The notes: generated by a model from the letters alone, not told the origin. 46,758 nt of DNA from Caldilineaceae bacterium (GCA_026989655.1 JALSIX010000123.1:1-46758), one strand, 5' to 3'; positions 1 through 8,016 are shown, counted from the first letter of the stretch. Made by a program: numbers and translations.

Positions 1-2
1 GC

Positions 3-1409
3 GCCCCCCCGCCCCCCCCCACGGACACGCCCACCGCGACGCCCACCTTCACCCCCACCCCCACGCCCACGGTGCCCACCTACCGGGACGACTTCGAAGA
101 TCCCTCCAGTGGCTGGGGCACGGGGACCGTCCCCCCCTGCAGCTTCCAGTACACCACCACCACGGACGGCGACGGCGTCTACGCCATCCAGGTCTCCCAG
201 GCCGGCCAGATCTGCATCGCGGTGGCGCCCACCGGCCCCCAGCCCGAGGGGGTCTACACGGTGGACGTGTTCAAGAACGGCCCGAACGACAACAGCATCT
301 ACGGGATGGTCTTCGGCCTGGACACGCCGAACATCTCCAACAACAGCCGGTTCTATCTCCTCTGGGTGGACCCCGCGGACCAGACCTACGCCCTGTGGCG
401 GTTCGACCAGGGGAGCTGGACCTACCTGACCGGCGACGGCACCGAGGCCGGGTCCTGGCTCCAAGGGGCCGGGATCATCGGCACCGACAACACCGTCAAC
501 ACCCTCAAGGTCCGACGGGAGGGCGACTCGATCCTGCTCTTCGTCAACGGCGTGTACCTGACCCGGGTGACGGACGATACCCTGGCCGGGAACGGCCATG
601 TGGGCCTGGCCAACTGGTCCTTCTACACCAGCGGCACCAGCGCCATGGCCGGCTTCGACAACATCCAGGTCAACGGCATCGCCCGGGTCTACGCGGACGA
701 CTACAGCCAGGAGGGCAGCGGCTGGTTCCAGGGCACCGCGGAGGTGTGTCAGGCCCTGTACCAGGCCGGCGAGTACGTCACCGCGGTGCAGCCCGACTGG
801 CTGTGCTACTTCGGCGCGCCCACCGGTGCCCAGCCAGAGGGCCGCTTCACCGTGAAGGTCCGCCGAGGAGAGAGCTTCTACCAGACGGCCTACGGCGTCT
901 ACTTCGGTGCCAGCTTCCAGGCCGACGGCACCCTCATCGGCTTCTACACCTTCCTGGTCATCCCGGACACCCAGAGCTACGCCCTGGCCCGGTACACCAA
1001 CCCGGACCTGGGGGGCGCTGGCTGGGAGGCCTACACCTGGGACAGCACGGCCAACAGTGCCTGGCTCACCAGCCCCCACATCAATCCCTCCACCGGGGTG
1101 AACGAGTTGGCCGTGGAGCGGGACGACAGGAGCCTGCTCCTCTACGCGAACGGCCAGTTCCTGGGCGCGTACCCGGACCCGTCCCCCCTGACCGGCGGCT
1201 ACTTCGGCGTGCTCAACTGGTCCTCCCCCTACGATACGGCCATCGCGGCCTTCGACACCTTCCAGGTGGAGGCCTGGGAGCCGGCCAGCGGCATCCTGGC
1301 CGCCGGCGCCTTGGCACCGGCCCAGCCGCTGGGGCTGCCGACCCAGTGGAGCCCGGTGCCCGAGGCCAAGGAGGTTCCCCTCCGGCCCCGGGGCGAGCTG
1401 GAGCGGTAG
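3..1409 (+). CDS. Secreted protein with Thr-Pro linker and two LamG/concanavalin-like domains (5' partial)
   Basis: The reading frame is open from the left edge, so the N-terminus lies outside the window. The first ~23 codons are a Pro/Thr-rich linker (repeated TPT/ATPT units), a type of extracellular spacer very common in Chloroflexota. The GTG at 72 is only an internal codon. Two homologous ~200-residue halves follow. Each opens with a DDF or DDY strand motif, carries a 'VNGVYL'/'ANGQFL' strand pair and a 'GLANWS'/'GVLNWS' turn, and ends in 'FDNIQV' or 'FDTFQV'. This is the pattern of concanavalin-like (LamG/DUF1080-type) beta-sandwiches that bind glycans or cap surface enzymes. No catalytic residues are recognisable and any enzymatic domain would be upstream. 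The C-terminus is a short Pro-rich tail with no sorting signal. The function is probably extracellular carbohydrate or surface binding, which is inference. Confidence 0.75.
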   Translation, partial: APPPPPTDTPTATPTFTPTPTPTVPTYRDDFEDPSSGWGTGTVPPCSFQYTTTTDGDGVYAIQVSQAGQICIAVAPTGPQPEGVYTVDVFKNGPNDNSIYGMVFGLDTPNISNNSRFYLLWVDPADQTYALWRFDQGSWTYLTGDGTEAGSWLQGAGIIGTDNTVNTLKVRREGDSILLFVNGVYLTRVTDDTLAGNGHVGLANWSFYTSGTSAMAGFDNIQVNGIARVYADDYSQEGSGWFQGTAEVCQALYQAGEYVTAVQPDWLCYFGAPTGAQPEGRFTVKVRRGESFYQTAYGVYFGASFQADGTLIGFYTFLVIPDTQSYALARYTNPDLGGAGWEAYTWDSTANSAWLTSPHINPSTGVNELAVERDDRSLLLYANGQFLGAYPDPSPLTGGYFGVLNWSSPYDTAIAAFDTFQVEAWEPASGILAAGALAPAQPLGLPTQWSPVPEAKEVPLRPRGELER

Positions 1410-1453
1410 CGGGCAGGATCTCCGGGGCACCCTGGCCGTTGTCCATGCAAACG

Positions 1454-1482
1454 GTCGGCCCGGCAGCGCTTGCCGGGCCGAC
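1454..1482. terminator. Perfect 12-bp hairpin between convergent genes
   Basis: An inverted repeat GTCGGCCCGGCA / TGCCGGGCCGAC flanks the loop GCGCT. It lies 45 bp after the secreted-protein stop and 56 bp after the stop of the minus-strand response regulator. There is no long T-tract on the plus side; on the minus side a short TTT follows. It is probably a bidirectional terminator. Confidence 0.6.
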
Positions 1483-1538
1483 CCATCCCGTATTCGGGAC
1501 CGCTGAGGGAAGGACGCAGGGGAGAGAGCCGGTGGCCC

Positions 1539-2321
1539 TTACTGGGTGGGGGCCCGTTCCTGGGAAGCGGCTCGGCCCGCGTCGGTGGAGGAGGCCGCCT
1601 GCTCCGAGCGCCTGCGGAAGTCCACGAACCGGTAGCCCAGCCCCCGTTCGGTGAAGATATAACGGGGACGGGATGGGTCCTCCTCGATCTTCTTCCGCAG
1701 GTAGGTGATGTAGAGGCGCAGCAGGTGGTTGTCGTTCACGTACTCGTGGCCCCAGGCCTTGGTCAACAGCACCTCGTGGGGGACCACCCAGCCCGCGTTC
1801 TCGATGAGGGTCATCAACAGGCGGTACTCGGTGGGGCGCAGGCCGATGCGCTTGCCGTTCACAATGACATCCCGCCGATTCACGTCCACCTGGAGCCGGT
1901 CATCGATCCGGATGATGGGCTCGTTCAGGTAGGGGTGGGCCTGCTCGAAACGGCGCAGGACCGCGCGGATGCGGCTGAGCAGCTCCCGAGGGCTGAAGGG
2001 CTTGGTCACGTAGTCGTCTGCCCCCAGGTCCAGGCCCCGGATCTTGTCGTCCTCGTCCGAGCGGACGGTGAGCATGATCACCGGCACATCGCTGATCTCC
2101 CGGATCCGCTTGAGGGTCTCGAACCCGTCCAGCCCGGGCATCTCCACGTCCAACAGCACCAGGTCCGGCTGGTGGTCCCGGAGCTTCTCCAGGGCCTCGA
2201 AGCCGTCCCCCGCCTCCAGGGTCTGATAGCCCTCCAGGTCCAGGTTCATCTTGACGAAGCGCCGCATCCGGGGTTCGTCGTCCACGATGAGGATGGTCTT
2301 CTGTCGCTGTGGCTGTGTCAT
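1539..2321 (-). CDS. OmpR/PhoB-family response regulator (orphan)
   Basis: This is a two-domain DNA-binding response regulator of 260 aa. The N-terminal receiver domain (about residues 9-125) shows the acidic pair in '[10 protein letters not shown]', the phospho-acceptor Asp in '[10 protein letters not shown]', the Thr in 'VIMLTVRSD' and the Lys in '[10 protein letters not shown]'. The C-terminal winged helix (about 140-240) has the typical 'LRPTEYRLL' and 'ERGLGYRF' signatures. The start was set at the ATG preceded by an AGGGAAAGG Shine-Dalgarno on the minus strand, not at the longer in-frame extension. A clear extended -10 promoter and a 14-bp palindrome lie upstream. No histidine kinase gene is adjacent, so its partner is elsewhere. 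The target genes are unknown. Confidence 0.93.
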   Translation of the reverse strand: MTQPQRQKTILIVDDEPRMRRFVKMNLDLEGYQTLEAGDGFEALEKLRDHQPDLVLLDVEMPGLDGFETLKRIREISDVPVIMLTVRSDEDDKIRGLDLGADDYVTKPFSPRELLSRIRAVLRRFEQAHPYLNEPIIRIDDRLQVDVNRRDVIVNGKRIGLRPTEYRLLMTLIENAGWVVPHEVLLTKAWGHEYVNDNHLLRLYITYLRKKIEEDPSRPRYIFTERGLGYRFVDFRRRSEQAASSTDAGRAASQERAPTQ

Positions 2322-2442
2322 GGGTGGGCCCTTTCCCTGGGGTGCCGGCGGAGGCCAGCGGAACAACGGTCTACGAGGCCCGGGTCCGGCAGGGAGCAGA
2401 CCGTGCACCTCGCCTTCGTGGTCCCCTGGCCCTCTGGGATAG

Positions 2443-2451
2443 ATTATACCA
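2443..2451 (-). promoter_or_regulatory. Extended -10 promoter of the response regulator
   Basis: Reading the minus strand, TGG is followed by a perfect TATAAT (extended -10). No good -35 is visible at 17 bp. Transcription would start near 2436, giving a leader of about 115 nt to the response-regulator ATG at 2321. Confidence 0.6.
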
Positions 2452-2487
2452 CACCCGGCTCCCGGCCTCTAGGGCAGCCCTGTAGGG

Positions 2488-2501
2488 TGGGGTATACCCC
2501 A
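2488..2501. promoter_or_regulatory. 14-bp perfect palindrome, candidate operator
   Basis: TGGGGTATACCCCA is fully self-complementary. It is centred about 46 bp upstream of the TATAAT of the response-regulator promoter, a typical activator position. Autoregulation is possible; this is inference. Confidence 0.4.
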
Positions 2502-2576
2502 GAGCCATCGTAAGATAAGCGTCCCATCCCTGCAGGTGTGGGCGCAGGCCCTGGGGTTTCAGAGCCCGACCGCCGT

Positions 2577-2600
2577 GGCACATCCCCTCGGGGATGTGCC
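2577..2600 (-). terminator. Hairpin downstream of murJ
   Basis: An 11-bp inverted repeat GGCACATCCCC / GGGGATGTGCC with a 2-nt centre lies about 100 bp after the murJ stop. No T-run follows on the minus strand, so termination is uncertain. Confidence 0.4.
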
Positions 2601-2696
2601 GGGCGTTCCGGGGGAGGGGTGAGCCCACTCGGCAGCCCTGCTCGCCTCCATGTCCGTCCGCCCCAGGGATGGCCCGCCGCGGCCCTCCCCTGGCGC

Positions 2697-4334
2697 TCAT
2701 CCGCGGCCCACGCCCGCCACCTCCCGCCGCAGCAGCGCGAGGACCCAGCGCAGCTCCGGCGTGCGCAGCAGCCCGTGGAGCCCCAGGTAGCTGAGGCCGG
2801 CCACGGCCAGCCCAACCAGCCCAGGCAGCCACCCCTCCGGGAGGCCGCCTGGGGAGATGGACGCCATCTGCCGGGCAGCTCCTCCGGCCAGCAGGGCCAT
2901 CACCCCGCTGACCCCCACCACCCGCAGCAGGCTGCGGGCCAGCTCGTTCCAGGCCAGGGAGCCGAGCCGTCGCTGGAGCAGGAGCAGGAGCACGGCCATC
3001 TCCAGCGTGGTGGCCACCGTGTTGGCCAGGGCCAGGCCCCCGTAGCCCAGCCAACGGATCCAGAGGAGGCTGAACAGGATGTTGAGCCCCATGGCGGCCA
3101 TGCCCACGGCCACGGGGGTGCGGGTGTCGTGGAGCGCGTAGAAGGCCCGCACCGCGAGCTCCACCACCGAATGGGCCACCAATCCCAGGGCATAGAACTG
3201 GAGGGCATAGGCCACGGCCTGGGTGCTCTCCGAGGTGAAGTGGCCCCGTTGGAACAGGATCTGGATCAGGGGAACCCTCAACACCAGCAACACCAGGGTG
3301 GCGGGCACGGTGAGAAAGATCATCCACTGCAGGAGACGCAGGAGGGCACTGCGCAGGGCCGGGGTCCGGCCCGCAGCCACCTGGGCCGCGAAGGTGGGAA
3401 AGGCCACCGTGGCCATGGCCTGGGCGAAGATCCCCTGGGGCAGAAGCATGAGCAGCCAGGCGAAGTTCAGGGCACTCAGGCTCCCCGGGGGGAGCCGGCT
3501 GGCCAGCAGGGTGTTGACCAGGAAGTTGAGCTGGACGAAGAAGAGGCCAAGCACCCGGGGAGCCATGAGCCGAGCGACCTCCCGCACCCCGGGATCCCCC
3601 AGGGCCAGGCTCGGTCGATAACGGACCCTCTGGCGCACCAACCCCGGCACCTGGACCAGAAGATGGCCCGCCGCGCCGGCCACCACTCCCATCACCAGGC
3701 CGTGGACACCGTAGCGGGGCGCCAGCCACCAGGCCCCGGCCACGATGGCCAGGTTGTAGACCACCGGCGCCGCCGCGGGCAGGAGAAAGTGCTGCAGGGC
3801 GTTCAAGGCCCCCATGAAGAGGCCGCTGGCCCCGAAGAGCACCGAACTGACCAACATCCAGCGCATGAGCCCTGCGGTCAAGGCCTGTTGGGCAGGCGAG
3901 AAACCCGGCGCGATGACATGGGCTACCAACGGCTCGGCCAGGAGGGCCATCAGGCCGGCCAACACCACCAGGAGCAACACCACCAGGTTCAACACCCGGC
4001 TGAAGAGAAGCCACGCACCTTGCCGGTCGCCCTGGACCCAGATCTCGGCAAAGGTGGGGATGAAGGCGCTGCCCAGAGCGCCTCCGGCCACCAGCTGGAA
4101 GAGCAGATCCGGGATCCGAAAGGCCGCCAGATAGGCATCCAGCTCCGGGCCGGTACCGAACCGAGCCCCGATGACCATCTCCCGCAACAGACCGGTGGCC
4201 CGGCTGAGCACGAAGAAGGCCATGACCACCAGGGCCGCCCCGGCCAGACGGCGGGAATCCAGGGTAGGGCCGCTCGGCGGATCGGCCGGCGGATCGACGG
4301 CCGCAGACGCCGCCTCAGACAGCTCCGAAGCCAT
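2697..4334 (-). CDS. murJ: Lipid II flippase MurJ (MviN family)
   Basis: An integral membrane protein of 545 aa with about 14 hydrophobic segments, matching the length and pattern of MurJ. MurJ flips the peptidoglycan precursor lipid II across the cytoplasmic membrane. Family features seen are the first helix with 'LSRATGLLREMVIGARFG' (the conserved Arg cluster of MviN/MurJ), 'AYLAAFRIPDLLFQL', 'GALGSAFIPTF' and 'FFVQLNFLVNTLLAS'. A ~25-residue Pro/Ala-rich cytoplasmic N-terminus precedes helix 1. The ATG at 4334 is adopted because no stronger start is evident. It is transcribed toward the response regulator but separated from it by 375 bp, and it is divergent from the gene at 4467. Confidence 0.93.
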   Translation of the reverse strand: MASELSEAASAAVDPPADPPSGPTLDSRRLAGAALVVMAFFVLSRATGLLREMVIGARFGTGPELDAYLAAFRIPDLLFQLVAGGALGSAFIPTFAEIWVQGDRQGAWLLFSRVLNLVVLLLVVLAGLMALLAEPLVAHVIAPGFSPAQQALTAGLMRWMLVSSVLFGASGLFMGALNALQHFLLPAAAPVVYNLAIVAGAWWLAPRYGVHGLVMGVVAGAAGHLLVQVPGLVRQRVRYRPSLALGDPGVREVARLMAPRVLGLFFVQLNFLVNTLLASRLPPGSLSALNFAWLLMLLPQGIFAQAMATVAFPTFAAQVAAGRTPALRSALLRLLQWMIFLTVPATLVLLVLRVPLIQILFQRGHFTSESTQAVAYALQFYALGLVAHSVVELAVRAFYALHDTRTPVAVGMAAMGLNILFSLLWIRWLGYGGLALANTVATTLEMAVLLLLLQRRLGSLAWNELARSLLRVVGVSGVMALLAGGAARQMASISPGGLPEGWLPGLVGLAVAGLSYLGLHGLLRTPELRWVLALLRREVAGVGRG

Positions 4335-4362
4335 GACGAATTTCCACCCAGACGAACGAATG

Positions 4363-4371
4363 TGCTAGAAT
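4363..4371 (+). promoter_or_regulatory. Extended -10 promoter for the gene at 4467
   Basis: TGC followed by TAGAAT forms an extended -10 in the murJ-divergent gap. TTCCAC about 18 bp upstream is a weak -35. Confidence 0.45.
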
Positions 4372-4466
4372 CAGGCTGATCGGCCGAACCCAGATCGCGG
4401 TGTTCCGTTCCACGTCCCGCGATCCAGATCCCTGTTCCAGACCACTATGCCACGGGAAACATCGCC

Positions 4467-5279
4467 GTGTCCAAGACACACCTCTACATGAACGCCTGGC
4501 GAGAGATCTTGGCCCGGGTCTTCGCCGAGACCCGCACCCAGACCAATGTGAGCCCCGAATGGCTGGTCAACCCCGCCACCCGCCGCCGCCTGAAGCTGGA
4601 CTACCTCTTCCCGGACATCGGGGTGGCCGTGCGCTTCACAGGGCTCATGGCCAAGGGCCAGCGCCGCAAGAGCGACTGGGAGATCCTGGAGGAACGGCAG
4701 CGGGACGAGACCCGGGCCGAGCTGTGTCGTCTCCATGGCATCCAACTGGCCGTCATCGATCCCCTGGAGGAACCGGCCAAACAGATGGACCGCCTGCTCA
4801 CGGTCCTGGGACGGGCCAGCCGGCTCCTCTCCCAGGACGGAGCACGCCGCAGCCGTCGACGGGCTGCCATGGCTGCCCTGGCCCGGGCGCAACGAGAGGC
4901 CAACCACCTGCGTCAGCGCCTGAGCCGGAGGCCGACACAGACCGTGGCCACCCTGGCCGAGGCCTGGCGGGACCGGGAAGCGGGCCTGGCTGCCGCCCTG
5001 GACGACACGCCTCCACCCACTCCTCAGGTCCCCGAGGGCCATTGGGCAGCCCTCCTGGACCTGACCCCTGGCGACCGGGTGGCCCACGAACGTTTCGGCC
5101 AGGGTGTGGTGACCCGAGTCCAGGGAGAGGGGGATGCACGCCGGATCACGGTGTTGTTCGACGGGGATCGAGAACGTTCCCTGTTGATCCGCCTGGCTGC
5201 GGACAAGCTCCGCCTGCCGAACCGGACGTCGGGACAGCCCCTCCAGGAGACCGGCCCTTCCACCGGCTCTCCGCCGTGA
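4467..5279 (+). CDS. Uncharacterised protein: nuclease-fold-like N-terminus plus UvrD/PcrA-type tudor-like C-terminus
   Basis: 270 aa from a GTG; an alternative ATG lies at 4488, and neither has a convincing Shine-Dalgarno. Residues ~40-100 ('KLDYLFPDIGVAVRF' ... 'RQRDETRAELCRLHGIQLAVID') resemble the strand-strand-helix core of Vsr/DUF559-type PD-(D/E)xK proteins. The E-x-K position reads V-R-F, so catalysis is doubtful. Residues ~110-165 are very rich in Arg and Ala, possibly helical. Residues ~198-250 ('PGDRVAHERFGQGVVTRVQG' ... 'ITVLFDGDRE') look like the tudor/KOW-like module at the C-terminus of PcrA/UvrD helicases, which contacts RNA polymerase. A role near DNA repair or transcription is inference. 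It is convergent with the rhomboid gene. Confidence 0.72.
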   Translation: MSKTHLYMNAWREILARVFAETRTQTNVSPEWLVNPATRRRLKLDYLFPDIGVAVRFTGLMAKGQRRKSDWEILEERQRDETRAELCRLHGIQLAVIDPLEEPAKQMDRLLTVLGRASRLLSQDGARRSRRRAAMAALARAQREANHLRQRLSRRPTQTVATLAEAWRDREAGLAAALDDTPPPTPQVPEGHWAALLDLTPGDRVAHERFGQGVVTRVQGEGDARRITVLFDGDRERSLLIRLAADKLRLPNRTSGQPLQETGPSTGSPP

Positions 5280-5284
5280 TGGCT

Positions 5285-5306
5285 CCTGGGTCCGTCGGGA
5301 CCCGGG
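5285..5306. terminator. Hairpin between convergent genes
   Basis: CCTGGGTCC / GGACCCGGG with loop GTCG forms a 9-bp stem with one G-T pair. It lies between two convergent stops (5279 and 5345) and has no T-tract. Confidence 0.4.
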
Positions 5307-5344
5307 CTCGGTCGGGGCAACGGAGAGGCCAGGCAGCAGAGGGG

Positions 5345-6145
5345 TCAGCGCCACCGGACGATGCCGGCCACCAGGCCGGCGCTCACCAGGGCCAAGCTGA
5401 GCAGAAACCAGGCTGTCTCGGCCAGAAGGCGCCTCTCCCGCTGGAGCATGTTGATCCCGGGGCGCACTCGAACCGGTGGACGATAGCGGGGCAGCAGCCC
5501 CCAGGCCGCGACCGTGCCGCCCACCAACCCGCCCAGATGGCCCCAGTTGTCCACGTTGGCCAGGCTGGCCCCGAGCGCCAGGTTGAGGACCAACACCACC
5601 ACCATGGACTGGAGGACCTGGCGGCCCTGTTCGCCGAAATAGTGGCGGTAGCGGTAGAAGTAGAGGATGGTGGCGCCCAGCAGGCCGAAGATGGCCCCGG
5701 AGGCTCCCGCGGAGGGGTAGATCGAGAGGGCGAAGCTGGTGACGCTGCCGGCCAGCCCGGAGATCAGGTAGATGGCCAGGAAGCGGAGATGGCCGAAGTG
5801 TCCCTCCACCAGGGGGCCCAACATGAAGAGGCCGATCAGGTTGGCGATCAGGTGGAAGGGGCCGATGTGGAGCAAGGTCGCGGTGAAGAGCCGCCACCAC
5901 TGGCCGGCCAGGATGAGCTCGTTCACCTTCATGCCCAGCACCAGGAGCACCCGGCTGTCCACTGGGCCGGTCCAGAGGCCGAACAGCCACAGGCCCACCA
6001 GGAACTCCAACACGAAGACCAGGATGAGCAGCCCCGCCAGGATTCGGGTCACCGTGGGCGGGGCCAGTGGGATGGCAAAGCGGGGGCGTTCGGCGACGCC
6101 CTCCAGGGCGGGTGGGCGAGAAGGGTCCACGTCCATGCCGTCCAT
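5345..6145 (-). CDS. Rhomboid family intramembrane serine protease
   Basis: 266 aa with about seven hydrophobic segments. The rhomboid hallmarks are present: 'WWRLFTATLLHIGPFHLIAN' in the L1/TM2 region, the catalytic Ser149 in 'GASGAIFG', and the paired His203 in 'DNWGHLGGL'. Together they form the Ser-His dyad that cleaves transmembrane substrates inside the membrane. A cytosolic N-terminus of ~30 residues precedes the first helix, and there is one extra C-terminal membrane segment. The start is 3 bp after the gmk stop, so it is probably co-transcribed with gmk. An alternative start, three codons in, is at 6136. The substrate is unknown. Confidence 0.92.
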   Translation of the reverse strand: MDGMDVDPSRPPALEGVAERPRFAIPLAPPTVTRILAGLLILVFVLEFLVGLWLFGLWTGPVDSRVLLVLGMKVNELILAGQWWRLFTATLLHIGPFHLIANLIGLFMLGPLVEGHFGHLRFLAIYLISGLAGSVTSFALSIYPSAGASGAIFGLLGATILYFYRYRHYFGEQGRQVLQSMVVVLVLNLALGASLANVDNWGHLGGLVGGTVAAWGLLPRYRPPVRVRPGINMLQRERRLLAETAWFLLSLALVSAGLVAGIVRWR

Positions 6146-6148
6146 GGT

Positions 6149-6829
6149 TCAGAGGCGGACCGGAGACCAGTCCACCCGGCACTTCTCCGCGGTGATGATG
6201 CTGACCACCTTGTCCACGGTCTCGTCCAGGTGGTTCTCCCGGTTCACCACCACGTATCGGAACTCCCGTACCCGGCGCATCTCCTGGCGGGCGGTCTCGA
6301 TCCGGCGCTGCAGCCTCTCGGGGCTCTCGGTCTTGCGGGAGCGAAGGCGGCGGATCAGCTCCTCCTCGCTCTCCGCGGTGAGGAAGATGGTCACCGCGTT
6401 GGGGATCAGCCGACGGATGGTGGCCGCCCCCTGGACGTCGATGCGGAGGATCACGTCCTTGCCGCTTTCCAGCGCGGCCCGGACGTGGGCCTTGGGGATG
6501 CCCTTGTACTCGCCGTAGACCAGGGCGTGCTCCAGCAGCTCGCCCGACCGGATCATGGTCTCGAACTGGTCCTGGCTGACGAAATGGTAGTCCACCCCTT
6601 CCTGCTCGCCCGGCCGCATGGGTCGGGTGGTGGCCGTGACCACGAAGTAGAAGGGCAGGTTGCGTTCCTTCATGCGGCGGATGGTGGCGTCCTTGCCCAC
6701 ACCGCTGGGGCCAGAGATGACCACCAGCACAGGCCGGGGCGCGTTGAGCCGGCGATACAGATCGGGAAGGGGCTCGTCCTCCGCCGTGACCGGGGAACCC
6801 TGCACGGCTCGTTCGGGGAGTGGGGTCAC
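6149..6829 (-). CDS. gmk: Guanylate kinase
   Basis: Phosphorylates GMP to GDP with ATP, feeding GTP and dGTP synthesis. 226 aa from the GTG at 6829, chosen because AGGAG lies 6 nt before it. The ATG at 6850 has AGGAA directly abutting it and is less likely, and a TTG at 6910 is less likely still. The P-loop is 'GPSGVGKD' (residues ~40-47), with Asp where Ser/Thr is usual. The GMP-binding segment 'TRPMRPGEQEGVDYHFV' and the lid region 'RKTESPERLQRRIE' are typical. The ~30-residue N-terminal extension is longer than in E. coli. It is the first gene of a gmk-rhomboid unit. Confidence 0.95.
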   Translation of the reverse strand: MTPLPERAVQGSPVTAEDEPLPDLYRRLNAPRPVLVVISGPSGVGKDATIRRMKERNLPFYFVVTATTRPMRPGEQEGVDYHFVSQDQFETMIRSGELLEHALVYGEYKGIPKAHVRAALESGKDVILRIDVQGAATIRRLIPNAVTIFLTAESEEELIRRLRSRKTESPERLQRRIETARQEMRRVREFRYVVVNRENHLDETVDKVVSIITAEKCRVDWSPVRL

Positions 6830-7077
6830 CGCTCTCTCCTGATGTGCCATTTCCTGGCGGCCGCGTGGGCTGCTTCCGGCGCGCCTGTCCCACGATCCCG
6901 GGCGCTGCAATGGCCGCTGTAACGATCAGACGGCTACAATATACGATGGCCTGATCACGATGGCCTGCACGCCACCACGGCCGGAGGGGCATGGAGCCGG
7001 GAGGATCCCCTCCGGCATGTTCCACAAGTATAGTCCAAAGGACGGACGAGCGAAAATCCCACGAGGAGGTCGGTGCT

Positions 7078-7494
7078 GTGCCCATCTACGAGTACTACTG
7101 CTACGACTGCCGCAGACGGATCAGCGTCTTCTTCCGCTCCTTCAGCGAGGCCCAGGAGGGCGAGGCCACCTGCCCCCACTGCCAGGGAAGGCGGCTCCGC
7201 CGCCTGGTGAGCCGGGTGCGGGTACTGCGCTCCGAGGAGAGCCGGCTGGAGTCCATGGCCGACGATCCGGCCCTCCTCTCGGGCCTGGAGAGCGAAGACC
7301 CCCGCGCCCTGGCCCACTTCATGCGCCGGATGAGCGAGGAGATGGGGGAACCCCTGGACGACGAGCTCAGCGAGGTGGTGGACCGCCTGGAGGCCGGCGA
7401 GAGCCCGGAGGAGATCGAGCAGTCCATGCCTGAACTGGCCGGTGAAGAGGCCCCCGGAGGGGACCTGGGCAACGATCTGGGGGACGACCTGTGA
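7078..7494 (+). CDS. FmdB-type zinc-ribbon protein
   Basis: 138 aa from the GTG at 7078, which has GAGGAGGT 7 nt upstream; an in-frame ATG at 6991 lacks this support. The first 40 residues form a zinc ribbon: 'VPIYEYYCYDCRR' carries CxxC and 'CPHC' carries the second pair. This is the FmdB/CxxC_CxxC_SSSS putative regulatory-protein fold. The remainder is acidic and helical, with 'SESRLESMADDP'-like segments and a Gly/Asp-rich tail, and has no assigned function. Unlike the second FmdB protein in this window (44784-45056), it lacks the 'HFKGSGWYITD' motif. It may be a nucleic-acid or metal-sensing protein; no role is established. Confidence 0.85.
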   Translation: MPIYEYYCYDCRRRISVFFRSFSEAQEGEATCPHCQGRRLRRLVSRVRVLRSEESRLESMADDPALLSGLESEDPRALAHFMRRMSEEMGEPLDDELSEVVDRLEAGESPEEIEQSMPELAGEEAPGGDLGNDLGDDL

Positions 7495-7522
7495 GCCCCC
7501 AGGCCGTCCGAATGCCCCGGCT

Positions 7523-7539
7523 CCCGGACGCCTTCCGGG
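7523..7539 (+). terminator. Weak hairpin after the FmdB gene
   Basis: CCCGGA / TCCGGG with loop CGCCT, 28 bp after the stop. It has no T-tract. Confidence 0.3.
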
Positions 7540-7733
7540 CCTCGGTAGGCTTTCCCCATCGCCTGGCCCTGCATAGCGATGGATACACAGGATGTTGAGA
7601 TCGGACATGATCTTCCAAAAGGGACAGGGCAGGACCATCGCCCTCTACAGGGCCACCGCCGGGACCTCACTTCTTTTCGTTGAATTCGGGTTGCGATCTG
7701 TGTGGAAGCCCAGGGAGCAGATCTCCAGGACCT

Positions 7734-7763
7734 TTGACATCCTTTTTCATCCTGTGCTACACT
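7734..7763 (+). promoter_or_regulatory. Sigma70-type promoter P1 upstream of pyrG
   Basis: A perfect TTGACA, an 18-bp spacer and TACACT, with TGC before the -10 (extended). The start would be near 7770, about 500 nt before pyrG. It would therefore make a long leader or a separate small RNA carrying the repeat array. Confidence 0.65.
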
Positions 7764-7880
7764 AGCTTACGCGGCCGGAGCAGACGGTCGCCTCGCTCGA
7801 CAGGCGTAGGGCGCCCCCGCGAGGCCCTTCTGTGGAACCGGGCTCCAGGGACAGGGCGTCCTCTGGAGAACTCTCCGGAC

Positions 7881-7956
7881 AGGGGGACCTCCAGGGGCAT
7901 CTTCTAGGGGAACATCTTCTTAGGGGAAATATGTCGAGTTAGGGGAACATGTCGAG
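7881..7956. repeat. Five AGGGG-headed imperfect tandem repeats
   Basis: AGGGG recurs at 7881, 7893, 7906, 7922 and 7941, with spacing growing 12, 13, 16, 19. The last two units (7920-7938 and 7939-7956) are near-identical: each is TTAGGGGAA then A(T) or C, followed by ATGTCGAG, differing by one insertion and one substitution. Units two and three share the ATCTTCT ending. It lies between the two pyrG promoters. Confidence 0.6.
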
Positions 7957-8016
7957 AAGGCGTACGGCACCCGGAGAACGTGTGTCCGTAAGCCATTCGG
8001 CAGAGGTGGCTTAGAC

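Larger units (their letters stand above)
2322..2696. other. 375-bp intergenic region between murJ and the response regulator
   Basis: No credible gene is present. The region holds the minus-strand extended -10 promoter (2443-2451), a 14-bp perfect palindrome (2488-2501) and a hairpin (2577-2600) behind murJ. I see nothing else in it. Confidence 0.6.

Noticed and set aside
1-70. Short direct repeats CCCACC/ACGCCC at the left edge as a DNA repeat element
   Set aside because: They are codon-level repeats of the Thr-Pro protein linker in frame with the secreted protein.
6943-6967. Direct repeat ACGATGGCCTG, two copies 14 bp apart
   Set aside because: It consists of only two short copies between gmk and the FmdB gene, without promoter context; a chance repeat is likely.
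4371-7085. A 904-codon minus-strand open frame
   Set aside because: It crosses the real gmk, rhomboid and nuclease-like genes in another frame or on the other strand, with Pro/Gly/Arg-rich nonsense sequence.
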